Origin: JBEIQE01 sp040376705
GTDB taxonomy: Bacteria; Pseudomonadota; Alphaproteobacteria; UBA2400
Assembly: GCA_040376705.1 (NCBI GenBank)
Contig: JBEIQE010000007.1
Location: 62,001 to 126,000, forward strand
Direction of reading: 5' to 3'
Length of the DNA stretch: 64,000 bases
Positions within the stretch are counted from its first letter, which is position 1. Every line of letters starts with the position of its first letter. The translations under genes and the position numbers were made by a program. Below are positions 50,254 through 59,883 of this stretch, piece after piece. The notes beneath the pieces were generated by a model. The model was not told the DNA's origin, searched no databases, and was given only the letters and a program-made list of their open reading frames with translations.

Positions 50254-51816
50254 CTAGTTATCCAGCCGCGCAAACAGGGCCTGGGTGGATGAATCGAACC
50301 CGTCCAGCTTACCAGCCAGCAGATTTTTGGCCATTTCCTTGCCCAGCTCGACGCCGAACTGGTCAAAAGAATTAATACCCCACAGCCAGCCCTGCACCGC
50401 CACCTTATGCTCGTAAAGCGCAAGCAGACGGCCCAAATTGGTAGGCGTGAGCTGATCAATCACAATAGTTGTACTGGCGCGATTACCGGCAAAGCGGCGG
50501 TGCCAGTCGGCACTCTCGCGGCCATGCATAAGAGCAGCGCCTTGGGCAAAGGCGTTGGCGGCGAGCAGCTTCTGCTGGCCGGGAGCAATCGCCTCATCCG
50601 CCGCATGCGCCTTGAGCACGGCAATAAAATCGCACGGCACCGGCTCGGTGCCCTGATGCAGCTGCTGATAAAACGCATGCTGGCCGTTGGTGCCGGCAGA
50701 GCCGAAGACTGCGGGGCAAGTCATGTGATGCACCTGCTCACCTGCACGGTCTACACTCTTGCCGTTGCTCTCCATCTCCAGCTGCTGCAGGAAGGCTGGC
50801 AGGAAGGCCAGATCCTGTGCATAAGGCAATACCGCCAAACAGCTGCGGCCCATGAAATTGCGGTTCCACAAACCAACCAGCGCCATGATGACTGGCAGGT
50901 TCTGGTGCAACGGCGTGCGCTTGAAATGCTCGTCCATATCTCGTGCGCCCGCCAGCAGCTCATCGAAATGCTTGGGGCCGACCGCGAGCAGGATTGGCAA
51001 ACCGATAGCTGACCATAACGAATAACGTCCACCCACCCAGTCACGGAACGGGAACATGTTATCGGGGTTAATGCCAAAGGCTGCTACGGCTTCGGTATTG
51101 GTGGAAGCGGCTACAAAGTGCTTGGCCACTGCGGCATCGCCCAGCGCCTTGACCAACCACACGCGCGCGGCATTGGCATTGGCCATGGTTTCTTGCGTGG
51201 TGAAGGTTTTTGACGCGACAATAAATAGCGTGGTCGCAGGATCAAGCCCGCTGAGATTGGCCGAGAGATCAGCCGGGTCAACATTCACGACAAAGCGCAC
51301 AGCCGGGCCATCGTGATACGGGCGCAGTGCCTTAACCGCCAGCTCGGGGCCGAGGTGTGAGCCGCCAATACCGATATGCACAATCGTGCTGATTTTCTTA
51401 CCCGTAGCACCCTGCCACTTACCACTGCGCACGGCATCAGCAAACTCATCCATACGGCCGCGAATGGCCGAAACTTCGGGCACGACATTCTCGTCCCCGA
51501 TCATGATTTTTTCATCGGCATGGGCACGCAAGGCGATGTGGCCAACTGCGCGACCTTCGCTGCGATTAATGGCTTCACCGGCGAACATGGCATTACGCCA
51601 GCGCTCTACTTCCTGCTGGCGGGCAAGGCCCATGAGTACGGCCATGATATCAGCGGTTATAGGCTGCTTGGAGAAATCGATACTGAAGCTGTCATCAAGG
51701 CTGAAAGTCCATTTAGCCGCGCGGTGAGGCTCCTGAGCAAACAGGCTCTTGAGGTCAGGAATGGCACGGGCCAGCGCGGCAAGCGCTTTCCATGCGGGCG
51801 AATAGATGAGGCTCAT
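50254..51816 (-). CDS. pgi: Glucose-6-phosphate isomerase
   Basis: 520 residues. Interconverts glucose-6-P and fructose-6-P. Signature regions: IGIGGSHLGPELAVKAL, VASKTFTTQETMANA, GGRYSLWSAIGLP, GSAGTNGQHAFYQQLHQG and the C-terminal INSFDQFGVELGKEMAK. Near full family length. It follows the M16 genes on the same strand; the ribosome-binding site is weak. Confidence 0.97.
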   Translation of the reverse strand: MSLIYSPAWKALAALARAIPDLKSLFAQEPHRAAKWTFSLDDSFSIDFSKQPITADIMAVLMGLARQQEVERWRNAMFAGEAINRSEGRAVGHIALRAHADEKIMIGDENVVPEVSAIRGRMDEFADAVRSGKWQGATGKKISTIVHIGIGGSHLGPELAVKALRPYHDGPAVRFVVNVDPADLSANLSGLDPATTLFIVASKTFTTQETMANANAARVWLVKALGDAAVAKHFVAASTNTEAVAAFGINPDNMFPFRDWVGGRYSLWSAIGLPILLAVGPKHFDELLAGARDMDEHFKRTPLHQNLPVIMALVGLWNRNFMGRSCLAVLPYAQDLAFLPAFLQQLEMESNGKSVDRAGEQVHHMTCPAVFGSAGTNGQHAFYQQLHQGTEPVPCDFIAVLKAHAADEAIAPGQQKLLAANAFAQGAALMHGRESADWHRRFAGNRASTTIVIDQLTPTNLGRLLALYEHKVAVQGWLWGINSFDQFGVELGKEMAKNLLAGKLDGFDSSTQALFARLDN

Positions 51817-51826
51817 GAACGGGTAC

Positions 51827-53155
51827 TCAGGGTTGGATGCTTAGCGTATGTGTTGGGGTAATACCCTGCGGGCGGCCAACCATGACCACAGACAGCGCAT
51901 CAGGCTTGAGAAGCTGCTCGCCAAGGCGGGCAACATCGCCCTGCGATACATCATTGATCAGCTTCGCGCGCTCAGCCAGATAGCTGGCAGGCAGGCCAAT
52001 GCGCTGCACTTCGAGCAGCACATCTGAAATGTTATCGCTCGAGGAGAAACGCAGCGCGAATGAGCCAGTCAGGTAAGTTTTGGCTTCCGAAAGCTCCTGC
52101 TCGGTAACGCCAGCCATGGCCATCTTGCGCATTTCTTCGCGCAGCTGATCCATGAGCTCAACCACTTTGGTGTTATCGGCTGAAGCCATGGCATAGAGCG
52201 TGCCGCCAGCTTTGTAAGGTACAAGCGCGGTGCTGATGCCGTAGGTAAGGCTGCGCTTGATGCGGATTTCGCTCATCAGACGCGACTGGAAATCGCCGCC
52301 CAATACATAGTTCATCACCAGAGCTGCAAACCAGTCAGGGTCTTCGCGCTTGATGCCGGGCAGGCCGGCCATGATAACCGTTTGCGGCTGGTCGCGCTCA
52401 ACCAGTGCAATTTCGCCTGCACCAGCAACCTTCATTTGCGGCAGGTTCACACTTTCGGCACCTTGCGGCAGATCACCAAACAGCTGGTCAAGTGCTACGG
52501 CCAGCTCAGCCGGGCTGATATCGCCTACCACAGATACCTTAAGGCGGTTACGCACCAGATGCTGCGGTACTGCAGCCACGAGGTCGTCACGCGTAATCGC
52601 GCGCAGGCTGGCAACCGTACCGCCAGCGGGACGGCCATACGGGTGGTTGGCCATGGCGAGCAGCTCAAAGCCCTGGCTGGCGAGCCAGTTGGGGTCAGAC
52701 ATACCATATTGACGGCGCGCAATGAGCGCATCCTTCATGCGGTCAATCGCTTCGGCATCAAACCTTGCCGAATGCATGGCGAGACGCAACAACGCAAAGG
52801 CATTATCTTTTTCGCGGGTCAGGGTTTTCAGGCCGCCGAATAGCGCATCTTCATCGGCCGAGAAACCAAGGCTGATTGAGCGATCAGACAGGGCGGCCTG
52901 AAACGCGCGGCTATCAAGATCGCCAGCGCCTTCATCGAGCAGCGAGCTGAGCAGCGTTGAAAGCCCCTCTTTGCCCACCGGGTCAATTGCAGCGCCGCCC
53001 TCAAACGCAAAGCTCATGGTAATAAGCGGCAGGGTGTGATCCTCAATCAGCCAGGCGCGCACGCCCGAGCGGCTGATCACTTCCTTTACCTGCGCCATGG
53101 CCGTTACCGGCAACAGCAAAACCAGACAGAGTGTAATGGCAAAGCGGAGTTTCAT
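51827..53155 (-). CDS. M16 peptidase-family protein, non-catalytic partner
   Basis: 442 residues with a signal peptide (LVLLLPVTAMAQ). M16 fold is clear, but where the HxxEH zinc motif belongs the sequence reads LSSLLDEG, so zinc binding is lost. The Arg/Tyr substrate-binding segment (SLTYGISTALVPYKAGGTLYAMAS) is kept. The ATG follows directly on the stop of the active partner (TAA ATG). Together they match the heterodimeric periplasmic M16B proteases. Confidence 0.9.
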   Translation of the reverse strand: MKLRFAITLCLVLLLPVTAMAQVKEVISRSGVRAWLIEDHTLPLITMSFAFEGGAAIDPVGKEGLSTLLSSLLDEGAGDLDSRAFQAALSDRSISLGFSADEDALFGGLKTLTREKDNAFALLRLAMHSARFDAEAIDRMKDALIARRQYGMSDPNWLASQGFELLAMANHPYGRPAGGTVASLRAITRDDLVAAVPQHLVRNRLKVSVVGDISPAELAVALDQLFGDLPQGAESVNLPQMKVAGAGEIALVERDQPQTVIMAGLPGIKREDPDWFAALVMNYVLGGDFQSRLMSEIRIKRSLTYGISTALVPYKAGGTLYAMASADNTKVVELMDQLREEMRKMAMAGVTEQELSEAKTYLTGSFALRFSSSDNISDVLLEVQRIGLPASYLAERAKLINDVSQGDVARLGEQLLKPDALSVVMVGRPQGITPTHTLSIQP

Positions 53156-54745
53156 TTAGTGCACTCCCTCAGGCGCTGCAGGTGTGAGCATGCTGCCGGC
53201 GCCAGCACCGGCGGCAGGGGCCGATGTTACCGGCGCATCAGGGTCGGGCTGTAGAATACCAGTGACATAACCCTTCTGGCCAAACAGCGCACGCGCGGCG
53301 ACCATCACGTCTTCGGCCTTCACGGCCATCACGTTGCTGGGCCATTTTTCGATATCCGATACATCACCGCCCGAGGCCAGCGTCATACCAAACAGATAGG
53401 CCGGAGCCTGTACTGAATCGCGCGCGAAGACCGCGCCATCAATCAGACGCTTTTTGGCGCGGGCCAGTTCAGCCTCAGAAATACCGTTGAGCAGCAGATC
53501 TTTGAGGACGGCATCAAGCGCGGTTTCGGTAAGGGCCAGATCGCGGCCCGGCGCAGGCGAAACCGAGAGGTCAGCGGTTGAAAGATCAAACGCGATAGGG
53601 TCGTAATTAAAGCGCACGCCGGTTACAACGCGCAGGTCCATCACCAAGCGGCGGTAAAGGCGGCTGGTGGGCCCACCGCCCAAAATCTCAGCCAGTACCT
53701 GTAGCGGTACGACATGCGCACGCTCGCCTTCACGGTATGATGGTGCGAGGTATGAACGCATAAGGATGGGCTGCGCCACTGTGGCATCGCGTAATACAAC
53801 ACGGCGTTCGGCATCAAGCGTTGGCTCGGCCAGGCGGTTACGCTGCGGGGTCGCGCGCGCTGGCAGGCGGCCATATGTTTCTTCAGCCATGGGGCGCACT
53901 TCTTCGGCCGTCACATCGCCAGAGATCACCACAATCGCGTTAGCGGGCGAATACCAGGTGCGGTAAAACGCCAAGGCATCTTCGCGCTGCAGTTTCTGGA
54001 TTTCGCTGCCCCAACCAATAACCGGGCGGCCATAGGGATGATGCACAAACAAGGCCGCGCGCATGGCTTCGCGCAAACGGCCCATGGGGTCGTTATCAAC
54101 ATTTTGCTGGCGCTCGGCTGCTACAACAGCGCGCTCGGAAGTGACCTGCTCTTCAGTCAGGCCCAGATTGGCCATACGATCGGCTTCCATTTTCATGAGC
54201 AGCGGCAAACGGTCTTTCGCCACATTCTGGAAATAGGCTGTGTAATCCCAGCTGGTAAAGGCGTTATCATTACCGCCATTAGCTGCAATCGTGCGCGAGA
54301 AAGCGCCATCAGGCACTTCGGGCGTGCCCTTGAACATGAGGTGCTCGAGCAGATGCGCAAGACCTGACTTGCCCTGCGGCTCATCCGCCGCGCCCACCTG
54401 ATACCACACCATATGCGAGACAATCGGCGCCCGGCGATTAGGAATAACCACAACAGCCAGACCGTTGGGCAGTGTAAATGTTTCTGGCTTGAAAACGCCG
54501 GCATCGGCCTCGACCACCGGCTCGGTTGCGGGCGTGAGACGGAAAGCGGGGGGCACTGTGGGCGTCATGACCTCTGGCTGCTTGATGCGATCAGGCACAC
54601 GGCCCAGCGGCAGGTCGGTACCTTCGCCATTACCTGTATTGGTACCTATGCCAGCTGAAGCTGAACTGGCAAAGGCGGGCGTACCGGCAGGCATTGTGGT
54701 TACCAGCACCAGGACAAGAGCCGCAGTTGAGAGCAGGTATCTCAT
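53156..54745 (-). CDS. M16 zinc peptidase, catalytic partner
   Basis: 529 residues. Signal peptide, about 70 residues of low-complexity sequence, then M16 core with inverted zinc motif HLLEHLMF and the downstream Glu in ERAVVAAERQQ. A Pro/Ala-rich C-terminal tail ends the protein. Processes periplasmic peptides; in alphaproteobacteria this gene pair follows lspA and a DUF3035 lipoprotein, as here. ATGA overlap with the DUF3035 gene. Confidence 0.93.
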   Translation of the reverse strand: MRYLLSTAALVLVLVTTMPAGTPAFASSASAGIGTNTGNGEGTDLPLGRVPDRIKQPEVMTPTVPPAFRLTPATEPVVEADAGVFKPETFTLPNGLAVVVIPNRRAPIVSHMVWYQVGAADEPQGKSGLAHLLEHLMFKGTPEVPDGAFSRTIAANGGNDNAFTSWDYTAYFQNVAKDRLPLLMKMEADRMANLGLTEEQVTSERAVVAAERQQNVDNDPMGRLREAMRAALFVHHPYGRPVIGWGSEIQKLQREDALAFYRTWYSPANAIVVISGDVTAEEVRPMAEETYGRLPARATPQRNRLAEPTLDAERRVVLRDATVAQPILMRSYLAPSYREGERAHVVPLQVLAEILGGGPTSRLYRRLVMDLRVVTGVRFNYDPIAFDLSTADLSVSPAPGRDLALTETALDAVLKDLLLNGISEAELARAKKRLIDGAVFARDSVQAPAYLFGMTLASGGDVSDIEKWPSNVMAVKAEDVMVAARALFGQKGYVTGILQPDPDAPVTSAPAAGAGAGSMLTPAAPEGVH

Positions 54746-55314
54746 TGAATCTCCTTAGGCGCGCCCAAGCGACCGCTATCTTCTATAACCGGAGTCGGGG
54801 TACTTGTCGCGGATTGTCCGGCAGCTCTGGCGCGCGCCAAGCGCTCGGCCTCGGCCTGTGCATCAACCGCTACACCCGGCTGGGCCTTACTGCGCCAGAA
54901 CAGCGCCCAGTCAAGCGGACCGCTCTGCACGTCAGCATCTTTCTCGGCCTCGCGGTTTACCGCGGTACGCACATTGGCATCAATCGGGCCAGCCTGCTGC
55001 AACAAGGCCTGCTCGGCTGCGCTGGGTGCTGCTGAGGTTATGGCGGTACCGCTTGAATTAAACACAGCACTGCGGGCAGTTTGCTGCACACTGATTTCCT
55101 GCGGGCGGGCCCTGCCGGGCTGCGGCGGGGGCAGCTGGCTGTTGAGGTTTTGCGGCACGGCGAGCGGTGCATGCGTGCTGACAGCGAAAGCATCTGGCCC
55201 TTCACGATCAAGACCCAGCACCTGACGGGCCGAGCCATTGTCGCCGCCACAGCCCGAGAGCAAAAGCAGGCAGGTTGCCGCCACAGCCAGAGATCCGTTA
55301 CCGATAAAACGCAT
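54742..55314 (-). CDS. DUF3035 lipoprotein
   Basis: 190 residues: lipobox LLLSGC, then GLDREGPDAFAVSTHAPLAVPQNLN, the conserved DUF3035 core, and a disordered Ala/Gln/Ser-rich tail. Function unknown; linked to envelope genes. Its ATG overlaps the lspA stop (TAATG). Confidence 0.85.
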   Translation of the reverse strand: MRFIGNGSLAVAATCLLLLSGCGGDNGSARQVLGLDREGPDAFAVSTHAPLAVPQNLNSQLPPPQPGRARPQEISVQQTARSAVFNSSGTAITSAAPSAAEQALLQQAGPIDANVRTAVNREAEKDADVQSGPLDWALFWRSKAQPGVAVDAQAEAERLARARAAGQSATSTPTPVIEDSGRLGAPKEIQ

Positions 55315-55856
55315 TATGAACCACTCCGCTTACGCAAAAACATAGGCCGGTTCTCCCAGAGCAGGAGGGCCACACCGACAAAAATGGCCGAATCAGCCAG
55401 ATTGAACGACGGCCAGTAATATCTATCAAGGTGAAATTGCAGGAAATCGAAGACCGCACCATGCACCACGCGGTCGCAGATGTTGCCAAAAGCACCGCCC
55501 AGAATAAGCCCGTATGACAATGCTTCAAGCCGGTTCGCTGCACTCCTGAGCCACCATGCCACCACCGCTGATAAGGCCAGCGCCATTGCGATCAGCATAT
55601 AACGGCGCATATCGCCGCCACCCGCCATCATGCTGAAGCTCACGCCGTAGTTCCACGCATGATTAATGTTAAATATAGGCAGCACATAAATGACATCCCA
55701 GTCCTGCGGCACGACCTTGGTACGGATGATGTATTTGGAGAGCTGGTCGAGCACAAACACCACCAACCCCACGACCACGCCCAGCAGAATATGGCTCTCA
55801 AGCTTGGGCAGCTTGAGGGCTTTGGTATAGTTGCGCTGGGTGTTGTTATGCGACAA
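55314..55856 (-). CDS. lspA: Lipoprotein signal peptidase (signal peptidase II)
   Basis: 180 residues, four membrane helices. The catalytic Asp pair is visible in GGAFGNICDRV and FNLADSAIFVG. Cleaves prolipoproteins after lipid attachment. The N-terminus has about 20 extra polar residues. In many bacteria ileS precedes it; here ribF is the neighbour. Confidence 0.95.
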   Translation of the reverse strand: MSHNNTQRNYTKALKLPKLESHILLGVVVGLVVFVLDQLSKYIIRTKVVPQDWDVIYVLPIFNINHAWNYGVSFSMMAGGGDMRRYMLIAMALALSAVVAWWLRSAANRLEALSYGLILGGAFGNICDRVVHGAVFDFLQFHLDRYYWPSFNLADSAIFVGVALLLWENRPMFLRKRSGS

Positions 55857-55886
55857 AGCAGGGATAATCCTTAGAATACAGGACTA

Positions 55887-56441
55887 TTAAATAGCGGGTT
55901 TTACGCTGCGCCCCAAGAGCTTTTCGGTCGCGACCAGGTCGCCCGCCGCAAGCGCCGCCCGGATGCGGGTAGATGAGTAGGCTTGTCCGCTCTCATCACA
56001 GAATGGCGCAAAGACATGAACTGTGATGTGTTTTTTCATTAATTCGACATCGCCGCTGCGCTTGGCACCAAACCTGAAGTCGGCCCCCACCGCCACAACA
56101 TCCGCCCCCAGCTGCGCTTTGAGAATACGCTCGATGAACGCTTCGGCACTATGCGCCGCAAAGGCCGCATCAAACGTACGCACCACCATGACCTCAACCC
56201 CCAGCGCCGCAAGCAATGCCTGTTTTTCAGGCAGGGTTGTGAGCTGCTGCACCGCCGCACCAAAAAACGCGCGGGGATGCGGGTTGAAGGTAAGCACGTT
56301 AACGCGCGGGTAAAGCGCCTTGAGCGCGGCCACCATGGCCTGATGGCCTTTGTGCATGCCGTCAAAATTACCGATCAACCACGCGCCACCACGGCACTCA
56401 GGGGGCAGCGGGGTATCATCGGCAAGGGCTAAAATGCGCAT
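55887..56441 (-). CDS. ribF: RibF N-terminal FAD synthetase domain only
   Basis: 184 residues. The nucleotidyltransferase motif GNFDGMHKGHQ, the LTFNPHP segment, GADFRFG and YSSTRIRAAL match the FMN adenylyltransferase half of bifunctional RibF. The protein stops right after LLGRSVKPAI, where the riboflavin kinase domain would begin, and no kinase sequence follows in any frame before lspA. It can make FAD from FMN if FMN comes from elsewhere. Confidence 0.85.
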   Translation of the reverse strand: MRILALADDTPLPPECRGGAWLIGNFDGMHKGHQAMVAALKALYPRVNVLTFNPHPRAFFGAAVQQLTTLPEKQALLAALGVEVMVVRTFDAAFAAHSAEAFIERILKAQLGADVVAVGADFRFGAKRSGDVELMKKHITVHVFAPFCDESGQAYSSTRIRAALAAGDLVATEKLLGRSVKPAI

Positions 56442-56536
56442 AACGCAAGTTTATTAGCGCTTTTGTTAAGACAAAACAACTTGGCTTCGGCTGCTCTCGA
56501 AGCGTAACGTCAGCGCGATTTAACTCGGAGCCATTC

Positions 56537-57526
56537 ATGACCACTTCGCCTGTAACTGCCCAAGTAGCCGCCGCCCTCAAGAGCCGTCGCTCTGCCGAGA
56601 TGTATCAGGTAGGACAGGATATTATGTTCAAAGCTCCCTTGCGCGAAACGGGCCCGCTCTCATTGAAGCTTGCGAACGCGCTTTTGAGCCGAGGCAGCAA
56701 CGCTATGGCGATTAGCCTGACAGAATATGTAGGCGAGGTCGCACAAACGCTAAAAGAACCAGTTATAAGACAACAAGCGCTAGTACAGGCACGCGATACC
56801 TTTAACAAACTGGCTGGCACCAACCATGCGCCGCACGCGGCTATGGCTGTTTTCAGCCTGAGCGCCCCCAACTCCAAAAAGTTCTGGCAACCCACTACTG
56901 CAGCTCTCGTGCAAGTTCATGAGGCAGCGATTCAAGCACGCAATCCGCGTACAGCGCTTGAGGCAGCGATTGCGCTCACCACCAATACTGGACGTTATTC
57001 ACACAATACCCGCATGGCCTTGCCACTGGTTGAGAAGGCTACCTGGGCTGCAAACGGCGTTAGTGACTACCAAACCTGTATAGAGGGCAATGTGGCGCTG
57101 GTCATGCTCGACCCGTCACCGCAGCGCCGTGAACAGGCTGCGCATAACCTTGCAACCACCGGGTATGCTGCAGGGTATAAGAAGAAATATGATGTTGCAC
57201 TGACGGCTTTTGAGAACGCAATGGAGATTGCCGATAATGACCCTGATGCGCAGATCATTGTGCTACTGCATGCCAACACCCTGATTGAGCGGATGGCCAA
57301 AGGCAGAAAACCCGATACCGCGCGCGCCCTGTGCGAATCAATGACGGTTTACGCACGCGACATGAGCACCAAGCCTGCCTTTAAGGCCTATTTGCACGAG
57401 CTTAAGCCCGAGAGTGCACTGATGACCAACAATGCCCTTGGCTTTGCCGAAAAAGCCCTCGCTAAGCTGAATGAGCGCCATCAGCGCATGCATGGCGAGT
57501 CTGTGGGCGGCGCCAAAATGGCCTAA
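56537..57526 (+). CDS. Unknown helical 329-residue protein
   Basis: Not recognised. All-helical, TPR-like spacing of small residues (ALEAAIALTTNTGRYSHNTRMALPLVEKATWAA; AFENAMEIADNDPDAQIIVLLHANTL). No signal peptide. CGGAG lies about 8 nt before ATG. Divergent from ribF. Could be a scaffold or an effector-like protein. Confidence 0.68.
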   Translation: MTTSPVTAQVAAALKSRRSAEMYQVGQDIMFKAPLRETGPLSLKLANALLSRGSNAMAISLTEYVGEVAQTLKEPVIRQQALVQARDTFNKLAGTNHAPHAAMAVFSLSAPNSKKFWQPTTAALVQVHEAAIQARNPRTALEAAIALTTNTGRYSHNTRMALPLVEKATWAANGVSDYQTCIEGNVALVMLDPSPQRREQAAHNLATTGYAAGYKKKYDVALTAFENAMEIADNDPDAQIIVLLHANTLIERMAKGRKPDTARALCESMTVYARDMSTKPAFKAYLHELKPESALMTNNALGFAEKALAKLNERHQRMHGESVGGAKMA

Positions 57527-57584
57527 AGCCATTAACCTACTGATTTTACTGGACTAGATAGTCTACCCTCGGTTAGTTTTATTA

Positions 57585-58502
57585 ATGGCCATTCGCACCT
57601 ACACCGAGCTCGCAGAGCAGTCCAAAAACTGGCAGCACAATTCTGCGCCTTTGCAGTCGGGTGCACGCGCCAGCTTTGCTTTCTGGCAGGTCAGCCAGCC
57701 GCGTGGACATGTGCTGATTGTACCCGGCCGTAACGAACGCCCGATGAAGTATACCGAAGTCGCGAGCGAATGGGCAGATCGCGGTATTCAGGCACTATGC
57801 CTGAGCCCCGAGCCCGAGATTACCGACTTCAAAAACTACCTCGATGAATTCAAGCATGTGTTCCATAACGTATGGCTGCCGCATGTGAAGGATGAGTTTG
57901 CGCTGGTGCAGGGCCATTCAACCGGCGCGCAAACCGCAGCACGCTGCCTGGCCACCGGCCACAGGAACATCAAAGGCGCGGATGCGCTGATCATGTCAGC
58001 CCCGTTTGCGGGCATGAACTACCGCGTGCCGTATATTCCAAACGCAGTGGCTGCGATGGTTACCTCTTTCATGGGTACCTGGTCGCCACACGAATTTGCC
58101 CTCGGCCAAAAGGCCTATGACCGCGATAAATGGCAGTTTGAGGGCAACCGCTGGACCAGCGATAAAGAGCGCTACCAATGGATGCAGGATATGTTCGACC
58201 ATCACCCCGAGTTCGCCCCGCATGGCGCCAAATGGGGTTGGGTATTGGCAGCACAGCGCAGCTGCACCCTGCTCGAGCGCGTGATTGATAAACTGGCCAT
58301 ACCACACCTTGTGCTGGCCACGCCCAATGACCGGGCGGTAGACGGGCCATCACAGCGCAAATTCACGCAGGCTACGCGCGTCGATTTCCCTGATTCAGGG
58401 CATGAAATCTTCATGGAATGCGATGAAATCCGCAACCGCGCCTGGGCGGCGATGGATGATTTCATCTTCAAGGTTAGACAGAACAAATCTCTGTCGCTAT
58501 AA
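57585..58502 (+). CDS. Alpha/beta hydrolase (S33/lysophospholipase-like)
   Basis: 305 residues. HVLIVPGRNERPMKY is the oxyanion loop; the nucleophile Ser is in VQGHSTGAQTAAR; Asp in ATPNDRAVDG and His in FPDSGHEIFME complete the triad. Similar to monoacylglycerol lipase/lysophospholipase L2. No ribosome-binding site. Followed by hisS after 7 bp. Confidence 0.88.
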   Translation: MAIRTYTELAEQSKNWQHNSAPLQSGARASFAFWQVSQPRGHVLIVPGRNERPMKYTEVASEWADRGIQALCLSPEPEITDFKNYLDEFKHVFHNVWLPHVKDEFALVQGHSTGAQTAARCLATGHRNIKGADALIMSAPFAGMNYRVPYIPNAVAAMVTSFMGTWSPHEFALGQKAYDRDKWQFEGNRWTSDKERYQWMQDMFDHHPEFAPHGAKWGWVLAAQRSCTLLERVIDKLAIPHLVLATPNDRAVDGPSQRKFTQATRVDFPDSGHEIFMECDEIRNRAWAAMDDFIFKVRQNKSLSL

Positions 58503-58509
58503 ACCTCTC

Positions 58510-59880
58510 ATGTCCGAAAAAATCCAGCTAATCAGCCCCCGCACCCCCTCTGGCGTTATGGAACTTCTGCCCGCACAGCAGATTGCTTTCCAGCGTTTCA
58601 TGACCACCATTCAAACCGCTTACGAGCGTTTTGGCTTCGTACCGGTTGAAACACCGGTATTCGAAACCACGGCCGTGCTGCTGACCAAAGAAGGCGGCGA
58701 AACCGAGAAGCAGGTTTACTTCGTGCAATCAACCGGTGCGCGCCAGCAGGGCCACGAGCCGGATATGGCACTGCGGTTTGACCTTACTGTACCCTTGGCA
58801 CGGTACGTAGCCCAGCACGAGCACCAGCTGAACTTCCCGTTCCGCCGTTACCAGATGCAGAAGGTGTATCGTGGCGAGCGCCCGCAGAAGGGCCGCGAGC
58901 GCGAGTTCTACCAGTGCGATATCGATGTGATTGGCAAAGACGACCTCTCGATCAATTACGATGCCGAGCTGCCCGCCATCATCTCTACCATCTTTACCGA
59001 GCTGGGTGTGGGCAAGTTCCAGATCCAGATCAACAACCGCAAGCTGCTCAAGGGCCTGCTCGAGAGCTTCGGCCTCGCTGATAATGAGAAGCAGACCCCC
59101 GCCCTGCGTGAGATTGATAAGCTTGATAAAATCGGCCTTAAGGAAGTTATCGCCCGCCTGCAGAGCCCTGAGGTTGCACTGGATGAAGCCACGGCTACCA
59201 AACTGCTCGACCTGATGGGGGGTGTGCGGAGTAATGAAGAAACCTTAGCGCTACTCGATAGTATTAACGACAAGCCCGAACAACTCGCACTTGGCTTGAC
59301 CGAACTGCGTAGCGTTTATAACGGCATCAAAGCCCTCGGTGTTCGGGAAGAGCATGTGCGCCTCAACCTCACAACTGTGCGCGGGCTCGATTACTATACC
59401 GGCACGGTATATGAGACCCTGATGCTCGATCACCCCGAATGGGGCAGTATCTGCTCAGGTGGCCGTTACGAAAATCTGGCGGGTCACTACACCAAGAGCA
59501 AGCTGCCGGGTGTGGGTATCTCAATTGGGGCTACGCGCCTGTTCCAGCTACTGCTCGAGTTCGGTATGCTCAAGACCGAGAACACCAGCCTGACGGATGT
59601 CATCATCCTGCAGCTCGACCCCGAGCTGATGGCTGATTACCTGAAGCTGGCCAGTGAACTGCGCAGCCATGGTTTAAATGTGGAGGTCTATATGGACCCG
59701 CATAAACTGGGCAAACAGCTGAAGTACGCCGACCGCGCGGGCGCACCCTACGCGATTATCATGGGTAGCGATGAAAAGGCCAATGGCACCGCCACGCTCA
59801 AGCACCTGAAGGTCGCCAGCCAGGAGGAAGTAAAGCTGAGCGATGTTGCCGGCCACATCCAGCGCGCGATGAAGGCTTAA
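58510..59880 (+). CDS. hisS: Histidine--tRNA ligase
   Basis: 456 residues, class II synthetase. Motif 2 YQMQKVYRGERPQKGREREFYQCDIDVIG, His-specific RGLDYYTGTVYE, GGRYENL and motif 3 GVGISIGATRLF are present, with a C-terminal anticodon-binding domain. ATG 58510 gives a normal N-terminus; the frame extends upstream into the hydrolase gene. Confidence 0.97.
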   Translation: MSEKIQLISPRTPSGVMELLPAQQIAFQRFMTTIQTAYERFGFVPVETPVFETTAVLLTKEGGETEKQVYFVQSTGARQQGHEPDMALRFDLTVPLARYVAQHEHQLNFPFRRYQMQKVYRGERPQKGREREFYQCDIDVIGKDDLSINYDAELPAIISTIFTELGVGKFQIQINNRKLLKGLLESFGLADNEKQTPALREIDKLDKIGLKEVIARLQSPEVALDEATATKLLDLMGGVRSNEETLALLDSINDKPEQLALGLTELRSVYNGIKALGVREEHVRLNLTTVRGLDYYTGTVYETLMLDHPEWGSICSGGRYENLAGHYTKSKLPGVGISIGATRLFQLLLEFGMLKTENTSLTDVIILQLDPELMADYLKLASELRSHGLNVEVYMDPHKLGKQLKYADRAGAPYAIIMGSDEKANGTATLKHLKVASQEEVKLSDVAGHIQRAMKA

Positions 59881-59883
59881 GGC

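Noticed and set aside
57552..57563. GACTA-GA-TAGTC palindrome before the alpha/beta hydrolase
   Set aside because: Arms of only five bases; expected by chance in a window this size.
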